From: Pseudoscardovia radai
GTDB lineage: Bacteria; Actinomycetota; Actinomycetes; Actinomycetales; Bifidobacteriaceae
Direction: 5' to 3'
Length of the DNA: 64,000 nt
Assembly: GCF_002259605.1 (NCBI RefSeq)
Contig: NZ_MWWR01000005.1
Coordinates: 62,199 to 126,198, forward strand
The notes beneath the pieces were generated by a model. The model was not told the DNA's origin. It searched no databases and saw only the letters and a list, made by a program, of their open reading frames with translations. The position numbers and the translations under genes were made by a program. Below are positions 1 through 7,036 of this stretch, in pieces (the first letter of the stretch is position 1; each line of letters opens with the position of its first letter).

Positions 1-452
1 CACCGATTCTGGCAACAGTCGACTTCCTCGTGTTCGACGAGCACAAACGCTACCCGTGGTCATATGCGTTCTGGTGGTTGCTGTATTTCCCCGTGTATCT
101 GGCGTTCGTGCTCGTCCGCGCGCAGATCTGGCCGAATTCGGGCCCCGAGAAAGGCGGTGACCCGTATCCGTATGGATTCGTGAACCTCAGGGAGCTCGGA
201 TGGGCGGGGCTCGGCAAGAACATCATGATCTACATGACGGCGTTCTGCATCGCGGGACTGCTTCTGTGCCTCATCGACCACGTTCTGCCTCGCCGCACGC
301 CGCTCACCGGCTGTCTGCCGGGGACGAGCGGCTCGCGCGGCACGCTGCCGGACGGGTCCGCGCCGGCTGACGGCGACGACGGCGCTGCGGCGGACGGTGC
401 TGGCGCCAGGGCACACGATGGCACCGCTCCACATTCTTCGAATGTGGCGTGA
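1..452 (+). CDS. Pr6Pr-type integral membrane protein, C-terminal part (5' end outside window)
   Basis: The open frame enters from the left edge with no start inside the window, so this is the C-terminal end of a longer protein. Two hydrophobic helices are visible: one around the FWWLLYFPVYLAFVLVRA stretch, and one at IYMTAFCIAGLLLCLIDHVL. The combination of an aspartate/histidine-containing loop, a PVYL helix and a YPYGF loop is typical of the Pr6Pr (FAR-17a/AIG1-like) membrane family, whose biochemical role is not established. The last ~45 residues are a Gly/Ala/Asp-rich tail that looks disordered. A strong hairpin terminator lies 56 bases downstream. The family assignment is from remembered motif resemblance only. 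Confidence 0.6.
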   Translation, partial: PILATVDFLVFDEHKRYPWSYAFWWLLYFPVYLAFVLVRAQIWPNSGPEKGGDPYPYGFVNLRELGWAGLGKNIMIYMTAFCIAGLLLCLIDHVLPRRTPLTGCLPGTSGSRGTLPDGSAPADGDDGAAADGAGARAHDGTAPHSSNVA

Positions 453-507
453 CCACACCACATAACCCCCACACCACATAACCCCCGCCAAAGCTCGGTT
501 CCCACAT

Positions 508-536
508 CGCCCGGAATCACAGGATTCCGGGCGTTT
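508..536 (+). terminator. Rho-independent-type terminator after the Pr6Pr gene
   Basis: A perfect 10-bp stem (CGCCCGGAAT at 508-517 with ATTCCGGGCG at 524-533) encloses a 6-base loop and is followed by TTT. It sits 56 bases after the stop codon at 452. The U tract is short but the stem is strong. Confidence 0.65.
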
Positions 537-563
537 CCATACCCGCCATCCGGGCACCCTTCC

Positions 564-664
564 GAAGGCGCGCAATCGTGCACCCTCGACCGCGATTACC
601 CCACCCCGACAGCCCCTTTCCCCACCTAACCCGCACCGAGGGCGCAGAACAATGTACCCTCGAC
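564..664. repeat. 74-bp palindromic repeat family (family A), locus 1, two units
   Basis: Two related 27-base motifs start at 564 and 638, exactly 74 bases apart. Both end in the block ACCCTCGAC. They match three better-preserved units at 9671-9845, whose core is a palindrome (GGTGCAC, 4 bases, GTGCACC). The bases between motifs are also similar at the two loci. Here the palindrome is degraded (GGCGCGCAATCGTGCACC in the first unit). The rest of the 453-870 gap holds the terminator at 508, two copies of a CACCACATAACCCCC-like word just after 453, and the pncB leader. Confidence 0.7.
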
Positions 665-738
665 CGCCACTTGCCGCGGGCAAGGCGTATCGGGGCGCGG
701 AAAAGCGGAAAATAAGGGCGGGAACCGGCGTCACGGCC

Positions 739-744
739 TAGAAT
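739..744 (+). promoter_or_regulatory. Possible -10 box for pncB
   Basis: TAGAAT matches a sigma-70-type -10 element and lies about 125 bases before the pncB start. No convincing -35 box is visible at the right spacing, so this is a weak call. Confidence 0.3.
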
Positions 745-870
745 GAGACCAGCTCGACGCGGTCGCGCCCCTCCGGAGCCGCGCCCCACAGCATGTCCGG
801 AACCCAGGGCGCCGCCCGGAACCCAGGGCGCCGCCAAACCCAGCCAAGCACAGAAAGCAGGGAGTTGCAC

Positions 871-2217
871 ATGACCATGGATTACTTCGATTTCAGCCCC
901 GCGATGATGACCGACATGTACGAGTACACGATGCTCGACGCGGCCCTGCGCGACGGAACGGCGAACCGCCGCTGCGTGTTCGAGGTCTTCGCCCGCCACC
1001 TGCCGCTGCGCCGCCGCTACGGCGTGGTCGCGGGACTCGGGCGCATCCTCGAGTACCTCAAGGATTTCAAGCCGAACGAGTCCGACCTCACATACATGAA
1101 GGACAACGGCATCGTGTCGGACGAATGCATCGAGTGGCTGCGCGGCTATGAGTTCCACGGCTCGATCTGGGCGTATCGCGAGGGCGAGATGTTCTTCCCG
1201 AACTCCCCCGTGCTGCAGGTGGAGGGCAGCTTCGCCGAATGCGTGCTGTTGGAGACGCTGCTGCTGTCAGTTCTGAATTACGATTCCGCCATCGCCACCG
1301 CCGCCAGCCGCATCACCGCGGCGGCGGGCAACCGTCCGTGCATGGACATGGGCGGGCGCCGCATCCACGAATGGGCCGCGATCGCCGCATCACGCGCCGC
1401 AATCGTGGGCGGTTTCGCCGGCACCGCGAACCTGGCCGCCGCGAAGAAATACGGCCTCAAGTGCATCGGCACCGCCGCGCACTGCTTCACCCTTGTGCAC
1501 GACACGGAACGCGATGCCTTCGTCAGCCAGATCGCCACGCTCGGCAAGGGCACGACCGTGCTCACCGACACCTATAACATCGAGGATGCCATCCGCACGG
1601 CCGTCGAGGTAGCGGGCCCCGAGCTCGGCGGCATCCGCATCGATTCGGGCGACCTGGCCACGATGGCCCAGCGTGCCCGCCGCCAGCTCGATTCCCTCGG
1701 CGCCACAAAGACCACGATCACCGTGACGAACGACCTCGACGAATACTCGATCGCCGCGCTCGCCACCGCGCCCGTGGACTCCTACGGCGTGGGCACGCGC
1801 CTCGTAACCGGCTCGGGCTGCGCCACCTGCAACATGGTGTACAAGCTTGTGGAGCGCGAGAACGGCGCCGGCGAGATGGCGCCGGTGGCGAAGAAGTCGT
1901 TCGGCAAGGCGACGACGGGCTGGCGCAAGCGCGCGCTGCGCTCCTATCAGTACGGGCTGGCGCAGGGCGAGCTCGTGCTCGCGGGCAGCAAGGAGTCGCT
2001 CGAGAAGTGGACGGCGCCGGCGGAATACGGCGACGTCAAGGACCTGCTGATCTGCGCTGTGGACCACGGGCAGATCGACGAGAGCCTCACGACGCGCGAC
2101 GCGCTGTTCGCCGCGCGCGATTACCACAAGGCCGAGCTCGACGAGCTGCCGATCGGCGCGCTGTCGCTGTCGGAAGGCGATCCCGCGATCAACACCCAGA
2201 CCCTCAACATCGGCTGA
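871..2217 (+). CDS. pncB: Nicotinate phosphoribosyltransferase
   Basis: Converts nicotinate and PRPP (with ATP) to nicotinate mononucleotide in the NAD salvage pathway; cytosolic. The 448-residue product has the family landmarks: an N-terminal TDMYEYTMLDA segment, the R-x-C-V-F-E-x-F strand, the GIRIDSGDLATMA phosphoribosyl-binding segment and the YGVGTRLVTGSG motif. Length is typical for the actinobacterial enzyme. The ATG at 871 was chosen because GGGAG lies about six bases upstream; a second in-frame ATG at 877 and a longer frame starting at 793 are less likely. It is a single-gene unit, convergent with the DUF3039 gene downstream. Confidence 0.93.
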   Translation: MTMDYFDFSPAMMTDMYEYTMLDAALRDGTANRRCVFEVFARHLPLRRRYGVVAGLGRILEYLKDFKPNESDLTYMKDNGIVSDECIEWLRGYEFHGSIWAYREGEMFFPNSPVLQVEGSFAECVLLETLLLSVLNYDSAIATAASRITAAAGNRPCMDMGGRRIHEWAAIAASRAAIVGGFAGTANLAAAKKYGLKCIGTAAHCFTLVHDTERDAFVSQIATLGKGTTVLTDTYNIEDAIRTAVEVAGPELGGIRIDSGDLATMAQRARRQLDSLGATKTTITVTNDLDEYSIAALATAPVDSYGVGTRLVTGSGCATCNMVYKLVERENGAGEMAPVAKKSFGKATTGWRKRALRSYQYGLAQGELVLAGSKESLEKWTAPAEYGDVKDLLICAVDHGQIDESLTTRDALFAARDYHKAELDELPIGALSLSEGDPAINTQTLNIG

Positions 2218-2226
2218 GTGCGCATC

Positions 2227-2247
2227 CCGGGGAGGGATCCCTCCCGG
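2227..2247. terminator. GC-rich palindrome between convergent genes
   Basis: A near-perfect 21-base GC-rich palindrome centred on GGGATCCC sits 10 bases after the pncB stop and 20 bases before the end of the convergent DUF3039 gene. It could end transcription from both sides, but no U tract follows on either strand. Confidence 0.35.
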
Positions 2248-2267
2248 CCCCCTCCCCAATGGACGGC

Positions 2268-2606
2268 TCAGCGGCCCATGGACATCATCTGGTCGTAGAT
2301 GCGCTTGCACTCGGGGCAGACCGGGTACTTGCTCGCATCGTGCTTGGGAACCCACACCTTCCCGCACAGCGCGACGACGGGGCGCCCGGTCAGGCGCGAT
2401 TCCATGACCTTGTCTTTGGCGACGTAATGCGCGAAGCGGTCGGCGTCGCCGTCGTCGGTCGAGCGTTCGGGCTTCGTCTCGGTGCGCTCGAGCGTCGCGG
2501 TGGACGCACCGGTGCCGGTGGAGGTGGAGGTGTCGGCCTCATCGCGGAAGCCGGCCCCCATCAGGGTTCTCTCAGCGGCTTCCCCACGGTATTGTGCTGC
2601 AGTCAT
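2268..2606 (-). CDS. DUF3039 family protein
   Basis: A 112-residue protein. The first ~50 residues are Ser/Thr/Glu-rich and look disordered. The C-terminal ~60 residues match DUF3039: D-R-F-A-H-Y-V, then an M-E-S-x-x-T-G-x-P-V-V-A-L-C-G-K-V-W-V-P run, then a second Cys pair in YPVCPECKRIYD. The three cysteines (ALCG, CPEC) suggest a small metal-binding fold; that is inference. Function is unknown in the family, which is common in actinobacteria. The ATG was chosen because GGGAG lies immediately upstream; the frame is open for another 66 codons but has no better start. Confidence 0.8.
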   Translation of the reverse strand: MTAAQYRGEAAERTLMGAGFRDEADTSTSTGTGASTATLERTETKPERSTDDGDADRFAHYVAKDKVMESRLTGRPVVALCGKVWVPKHDASKYPVCPECKRIYDQMMSMGR

Positions 2607-2797
2607 GCTCCCATGATACGGCCGAGAAACGCGCGGTTCCGTGAATTCCCCGCATGGCCGAAACGCATGCGGGGTCACGATGGGGCAATCGTGGCCCGCC
2701 TCAGCACCCCGCGCACACGCACGCCCCGCACCCACCGCAACCCTTCCGCGCCCCGCGCCCCGCGCACACGCACGCGCCGCCGAGTACTCTAGGAACC

Positions 2798-3289
2798 ATG
2801 ACAATAGCCGTATGCCCAGGATCCTACGATCCCGTCACCTCAGGCCACCTCGACGTCATCGAGCGATGCACCGCGTTTTTCGAACAGGTTCACGTGGTCA
2901 TCGCCGTCAACGGAGCCAAGGAACCGCTGTTCACCACCGACGAACGCATCGCCATGCTGCGCCGCGCGCTCGATGACGACGGATACACGAACGTCATCGT
3001 GAGCAGCTGGACCGGCCTCATCACGCAGTACTGCACCAACGTCGGCGCCACGGTGATGGTCAAGGGCCTGCGCCAGAACGGCGACTACGAGGCCGAGCTC
3101 GGCATGGCGCTCGTGAACCGCAAGCTCGCGGGCATCGAGACGCTGTTCCTCCCCGCAGACCCCATGAAGGAGCATATTTCCAGCTCCATCGTGAAGGACG
3201 TGGCGCGCCACGGCGGCGATGTGACGGGCATGGTGCCCGATTCCGTGATCCCCATGCTCAACAAGGCGATGCCGCATCCCGAGCTGTAG
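2798..3289 (+). CDS. coaD: Phosphopantetheine adenylyltransferase
   Basis: Transfers AMP from ATP to 4'-phosphopantetheine, the penultimate step of coenzyme A synthesis; cytosolic. The 163-residue length is standard. The nucleotidyltransferase signature is clear: [19 protein letters not shown], where SGH is the variant of the usual T-x-G-H ATP-binding motif, and a C-terminal [18 protein letters not shown] motif corresponding to the ISSS-x-V-[KR] adenylyl-binding signature. A -10-like TACTCT at 2783-2788 lies only nine bases before the ATG, so the transcript may have almost no leader, although AGGA at 2791 could still act as a ribosome binding site. The next gene starts 236 bases downstream on the same strand. 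Confidence 0.95.
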   Translation: MTIAVCPGSYDPVTSGHLDVIERCTAFFEQVHVVIAVNGAKEPLFTTDERIAMLRRALDDDGYTNVIVSSWTGLITQYCTNVGATVMVKGLRQNGDYEAELGMALVNRKLAGIETLFLPADPMKEHISSSIVKDVARHGGDVTGMVPDSVIPMLNKAMPHPEL

Positions 3290-3525
3290 GCGGATCCCGG
3301 GCACAGGCGGTAAGAAACACGATTGCGATGCCCGGAGCCCATGCCACGCCCATGACGCGCCGGGCGAAACGCGGCGCCAAAGTCATATCGGCGCACGATA
3401 ATGGGAACCACGCACGACACACCGACGCCCGCCGCAACCGGACGCGAGGGCCGCGCACAGAACGAGGCCGCATAGACCGCGCGCCCGGCACAACAAGCCC
3501 GGCACAACAACAAAAGGAGAAGCGC

Positions 3526-4542
3526 ATGAGCGACGCCACCGACGAAACCGTCAACGAAGGCACCGGCACCGCCCCGGATGCGGCAGCAGCAGCGTCATCG
3601 GGCGATATCGCCGCGCAGTCGGCGGCATCATCGTCAGACGCATCGCTCGCCGCCTCCGCCAGCGCCTCCGCTGCCGCCGATGACGTGGAGACGACGGATT
3701 TCCACAGCGCCGCGCCCGCGGCATCCGTGACCGCGGACATCATGCTTGACTCCTACGCCGCCGGCGACGACGATGACGAGAACGCCCCGCTTCCCGATGA
3801 CGATGACGACGAGCCGATCGACGACTACGCCGCCGACGACCCCGAATCCCACTCCGTCGCCTCGGCATCCGCCGCCGCACGCGCCGCGAAGGCGAGCGCC
3901 GCCGCCGACGACATCCTCTCCGAGGACGAGGAGGAGATGGCGCATAACCAGTTCAGCACCGCCTTCGATCTCATCGATGACATGATCGCCGAGATCACCG
4001 AAGCGCCGGGCACGCTGTTCAACCATGACACGGCGCGCGTCAGCCGCAGCCATCTGCTCGAGGAACTCGACAGCCTCAAGCGGTACCTGCCGGTGCAGCT
4101 CTCGCAGGCCTCGAGCCTTATGCGCACGGCCAACCTGCGTCTCGACGAGGCGCAGCTCAAGGCCGATTCCGTCATCTCCAAGGCCAATGCGAGGGCCGCG
4201 GAAATCATCCATACCGCAGAGGACCGCGCGGAGTTCCTCGCCGGCCAGCAGAACGTGGTCGCCATCGCGACCGATCGCGCGCGGCGCATCGTCACCGACG
4301 CGCAGGCGAAGGCGAGCAAGCTGACGATTGGCGCCGACCAGTACTGCAACGACGTCATGGGCGAGCTCAGCCGCCAGCTGCAGCATGTCACGGCGAGCGT
4401 CAACGAAGGCGTGCGCGTCATCAATGAGCGCAAGGCCCAGGCGCAGGGTGCCCTGGATTCGCTGACCGCGGCGCAGCAGGCGCATGATGCGCAGACGCAG
4501 GCGCAGAACGCGTCCGACGGCGACGAGGCGCAACAGGGCTGA
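3526..4542 (+). CDS. SepIVA/DivIVA-like coiled-coil protein
   Basis: A 338-residue cytoplasmic protein. The first ~140 residues are Ala/Asp/Ser-rich and strongly acidic with runs such as DDDDE, likely disordered. The rest is a helical, heptad-rich region: it starts with a FDLIDDMIAEITEAPG segment, followed by SHLLEELDSLKRYLP and long Ala/Glu/Arg/Gln helices. In mycobacteria a DivIVA-family septation protein (SepIVA) sits immediately before DUF177 and rnc, the same order seen here, so I infer a role in cell-envelope or division-site organisation. AAAGGAG lies five bases before the ATG at 3526. It ends 97 bases before the DUF177 gene and is probably co-transcribed with it. Direct evidence for the function is lacking. 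Confidence 0.7.
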   Translation: MSDATDETVNEGTGTAPDAAAAASSGDIAAQSAASSSDASLAASASASAAADDVETTDFHSAAPAASVTADIMLDSYAAGDDDDENAPLPDDDDDEPIDDYAADDPESHSVASASAAARAAKASAAADDILSEDEEEMAHNQFSTAFDLIDDMIAEITEAPGTLFNHDTARVSRSHLLEELDSLKRYLPVQLSQASSLMRTANLRLDEAQLKADSVISKANARAAEIIHTAEDRAEFLAGQQNVVAIATDRARRIVTDAQAKASKLTIGADQYCNDVMGELSRQLQHVTASVNEGVRVINERKAQAQGALDSLTAAQQAHDAQTQAQNASDGDEAQQG

Positions 4543-4639
4543 TCGCGGCGCAACCCGACGGCAGCGCAATCGTAGATTCGCAATCGTAGATAACTGGCGG
4601 CGCCGCACCCGGCGGCCCGCCGAAACCGAAAGGCAGAAC

Positions 4640-5335
4640 ATGGCAATTCATCGCAGCGACTCCCCGTGGGCGATTCCCGTGGCCCAGGTCGGCAGCCGCG
4701 CCGGACAGACGAAGAGCGTCGACATGGTCATGCCCGCGCCGAGCGGCATCGGCGACGAGTACTTCGGCATCCCCGAGGGCTCGGATGTGCGCGTCGAGGG
4801 ACGCATCGAGTCGCTCGCCGACGGCCTGCTGCTCACGGCCACCGCGACGGCCGGGCTCGTGGGCGAATGCAGCCGATGCCTTAAGTCGCTCGACCAGGAC
4901 TGGCTCGTGCAGTTCAGCGCCTACTTCCCCTACGACATGCCCGAATCCACGCCCGACTTCGACGGCGACGAGGATATCGACGCCGGGGAGGACGAAGGCG
5001 AGGACACCTACCCGCTGTTCGAAAACGCCACGATCATGGACCTCGAGTCCACGCTGCGCGATTTCTTCGTCGGCTCGCTGCCCTCGCAGCCGCTGTGCAA
5101 GCCCGACTGCCTGGGACTGTGCCCCGAATGCGGCGCCGACCTCAACGCGGATCCGCAGCATCACCACGACACCTACGACGCCCGCTGGTCCCAGCTCGGC
5201 GACCTCAAGCGCCGCCTCGAGCAGCTGCAGGACGGCGACGATGGCACGAGCGACGAGAGCGGCGACGGCACCGATGATGACAACGACGCCGGCACCAACG
5301 CCGGCACGGATGCGAACGGCCATCCCGCCTCCTGA
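4640..5335 (+). CDS. YceD/DUF177 family protein
   Basis: A 231-residue protein of the YceD family, which is almost always next to rpmF and is associated with 23S rRNA accumulation and ribosome biogenesis in several organisms. Two cysteine clusters, GECSRCLKSL near residue 75 and CKPDCLGLCPECGADLN near residue 155, are the characteristic metal-binding pairs. The middle is very acidic, and the last ~45 residues are an Asp/Gly/Thr-rich tail. The ATG at 4640 begins the conserved N-terminus; AGGCAGAAC upstream is a weak ribosome binding site. It is followed by rpmF, which has its own -10 box. Confidence 0.85.
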   Translation: MAIHRSDSPWAIPVAQVGSRAGQTKSVDMVMPAPSGIGDEYFGIPEGSDVRVEGRIESLADGLLLTATATAGLVGECSRCLKSLDQDWLVQFSAYFPYDMPESTPDFDGDEDIDAGEDEGEDTYPLFENATIMDLESTLRDFFVGSLPSQPLCKPDCLGLCPECGADLNADPQHHHDTYDARWSQLGDLKRRLEQLQDGDDGTSDESGDGTDDDNDAGTNAGTDANGHPAS

Positions 5336-5378
5336 CCGGCACGACCGGAGCCCAACTCGCGAAATTCAGCAGATGTGC

Positions 5379-5384
5379 TATACT
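5379..5384 (+). promoter_or_regulatory. -10 box of the rpmF promoter
   Basis: TATACT is a near-consensus -10 hexamer 42 bases before the rpmF start. The -35 region is not recognisable. It implies rpmF can be transcribed apart from the upstream DUF177 gene. Confidence 0.5.
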
Positions 5385-5426
5385 CTCAAAGGCTTAAGCT
5401 CCAACAATTCGAATTGAGGAACAAAA

Positions 5427-5621
5427 ATGGCACTGCCTAAGTACAAGATGTCGCGCGCGAACACGCATTCGCGCCGTGCTAACTGGAAGGCCTCCGCCAC
5501 CGTCACCGTGGCATGCCCGAGCTGCGGAGCCCCGAAGCTCCCCCACACCGTCTGCCCGAACTGCGGCGCATACCGCGGTCGTAACTATCCGGCGGCTGTG
5601 GATTCTCGCCTCGCCGAGTAG
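5427..5621 (+). CDS. rpmF: 50S ribosomal protein bL32
   Basis: A 64-residue component of the large ribosomal subunit. It begins [20 protein letters not shown], typical of bL32, and carries the two CxxC pairs (CPSCG and [10 protein letters not shown]) of the zinc-binding form. GAGGAAC stands seven bases before the ATG. An intrinsic terminator follows ten bases after the stop. Confidence 0.97.
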   Translation: MALPKYKMSRANTHSRRANWKASATVTVACPSCGAPKLPHTVCPNCGAYRGRNYPAAVDSRLAE

Positions 5622-5631
5622 CTTGAACGGA

Positions 5632-5665
5632 AACCCTGCCATCGACGGGTGGCAGGGTTTTTCTT
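5632..5665 (+). terminator. Intrinsic terminator after rpmF
   Basis: AACCCTGCCA (5632-5641) pairs perfectly with TGGCAGGGTT (5650-5659) across an 8-base loop, then TTTTCTTT. A textbook terminator. Confidence 0.9.
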
Positions 5666-5820
5666 TGCTCTGACGACATCCCTCACGATTTTCCCACCGA
5701 ATCCCGCGCCTCTTCCCCGGCGCATCCGCGCGGCGGACAGTTGAATCGACGGCTTTGCGAAGCCGGCTGTTCCACCGACCACCGCATGCCGGCGGACATC
5801 GTGTTCCAGGAATCGTGTTC

Positions 5821-5934
5821 CAGCGCGCCGCACACACCGCAGCGCGCCGCACACACCGCAGCGCGCCGCACACACCGCAGCGCGCCGCACACACCGCAGC
5901 GCGCCGCACACACCGCAGCGCGCCGCACACACCG
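5821..5934. repeat. Six perfect 19-bp tandem repeats upstream of rnc
   Basis: The unit CAGCGCGCCGCACACACCG is repeated six times without error (starts at 5821, 5840, 5859, 5878, 5897, 5916), ending 26 bases before the rnc start. The 5622-5960 gap holds only the rpmF terminator and this array. A perfect short array of this kind is likely to vary in copy number between strains. Confidence 0.95.
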
Positions 5935-5960
5935 TAAACACACCCCAAACGAAAGTCACC

Positions 5961-6707
5961 ATGGCACTTCATAAGATCAACGACCACACGATGGTCGAAC
6001 TCCCCCCGGCCACGCACGAGCTGTTCCGAGAGCTGGGCAACACCATCAGCCCCGAACTGCTCGTCACGGCCCTCACCCACCGCTCGTTCTCAAACGAGAA
6101 CCCCGGCGCCGAGAACTACGAGCGCCTCGAATTCCTCGGCGACGCGGTGCTCGAACTCGTCGTGACCGAAACGCTGTTCACCAAGCACCCGGACTTCACC
6201 GAAGGCCAGATGGCGAAGATCCGCGCGGCCGCCGTGTCGGAGGAATCGCTGTCGCATGTCGCGAGCACGCGCCTGCATATCCAGCCGTTCATCCTTCTGG
6301 GACGCGGCGAGCGCAGCAGCGGCGGCGCCGACAAGCCGTCGATCCAGTGCGACATCGTGGAGTCGCTGATCGGCTCGGTGTTCCTCGAGCACGGCATCGA
6401 GGGCGCGCGCAAAACCGTGCACCGCCTCATCGACGACACGCTTGCGGAGAAAACCACCGAGGGCCCGGCCCTCGATTGGAAGACGTCGCTGACCGTCAAG
6501 GCGCATGAGATGGGCCGCGGCGAGGTGACGTACCGCATGAAGGTGACGGGGCCGGCGGAACGCCCGGTTTTCACGGCCAGCGCGTTCCTCGGCGACGAAA
6601 CCGAGCCGATCGGCATCGCCACGGGCACGAGCAAGCGCAAGGCGCAGCTCGCGGCCGCCGAGAAGGGCTGGAAGCGGCTTGCGGCGCAGGAGAACGACGC
6701 CGCCTGA
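5961..6707 (+). CDS. rnc: Ribonuclease III
   Basis: Double-strand-specific endoribonuclease that processes rRNA precursors and structured mRNAs; cytosolic. The 248-residue product has the signature NYERLEFLGDAVLEL with catalytic-site residues E57 and D61, and the second acidic cluster DIVESLIGSVFLE with D131 and E134. A double-stranded-RNA-binding domain fills the C-terminus (from about residue 170: DWKTSLTVKAHEMG, ending in KRKAQLAAAEKGWKRL). The ATG at 5961 has only a weak upstream purine stretch (AACGAAAG). Its leader includes the 19-bp tandem array. The order DUF177, rpmF, rnc is conserved in actinobacteria. Confidence 0.95.
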   Translation: MALHKINDHTMVELPPATHELFRELGNTISPELLVTALTHRSFSNENPGAENYERLEFLGDAVLELVVTETLFTKHPDFTEGQMAKIRAAAVSEESLSHVASTRLHIQPFILLGRGERSSGGADKPSIQCDIVESLIGSVFLEHGIEGARKTVHRLIDDTLAEKTTEGPALDWKTSLTVKAHEMGRGEVTYRMKVTGPAERPVFTASAFLGDETEPIGIATGTSKRKAQLAAAEKGWKRLAAQENDAA

Positions 6708-6773
6708 GTTTCGTGCGATGCTTCCGCGGCGGCATCGCGGCGGTGCGCATATGGCCGAATCGTCGCACGAAAC
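6708..6773 (+). terminator. Long-looped inverted repeat after rnc
   Basis: GTTTCGTGCGA begins on the first base after the rnc stop and pairs perfectly with TCGCACGAAAC at 6763-6773, with 44 bases between that can form a smaller GC stem. No U tract follows. It may terminate or attenuate transcription between rnc and ilvB. Confidence 0.4.
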
Positions 6774-6786
6774 CTCCGCGAAACGC

Positions 6787-6792
6787 TAGTAT
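6787..6792 (+). promoter_or_regulatory. Possible -10 box for ilvBN
   Basis: TAGTAT lies in the rnc-ilvB gap and would give an ilvB transcript with a leader of roughly 240 bases, enough for attenuation. No clear -35 box is seen. Confidence 0.35.
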
Positions 6793-6842
6793 GTTCAATA
6801 CACACATCCGTCACGAACGGATACCGGCGATACCGGCGGCCG

Positions 6843-7022
6843 ATGACCACGACGAAATCGGACGCCCCCGCCGGCTTCGTGCCACGCACGCGACGCACCA
6901 CAGCAGCCGTCGTCCCGCGGCACGGCCGCTCCATGCGCCGAAGGGGTTCCGTCAGAGCGCCACGCCCGTGCCACACGCACCGGCGGCGTATCCGACCCGC
7001 TCCCCCGCGCATCCATTCATGA
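6843..7022 (+). CDS. Possible 59-residue leader ORF upstream of ilvB
   Basis: ATG at 6843 opens a 59-codon frame that stops at 7022, 14 bases before the ilvB start and just ahead of its GAGAGGA ribosome binding site. The peptide is Arg/Pro-rich, with a TTAAVVP segment in the middle; it is not as rich in Val/Ile/Leu as classical ilv leader peptides. There is no good ribosome binding site in front of it. It could be a translated leader, but could equally be chance in GC-rich DNA. Confidence 0.25.
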   Translation: MTTTKSDAPAGFVPRTRRTTAAVVPRHGRSMRRRGSVRAPRPCHTHRRRIRPAPPRIHS

Positions 7023-7036
7023 TTTGAGAGGACGAC

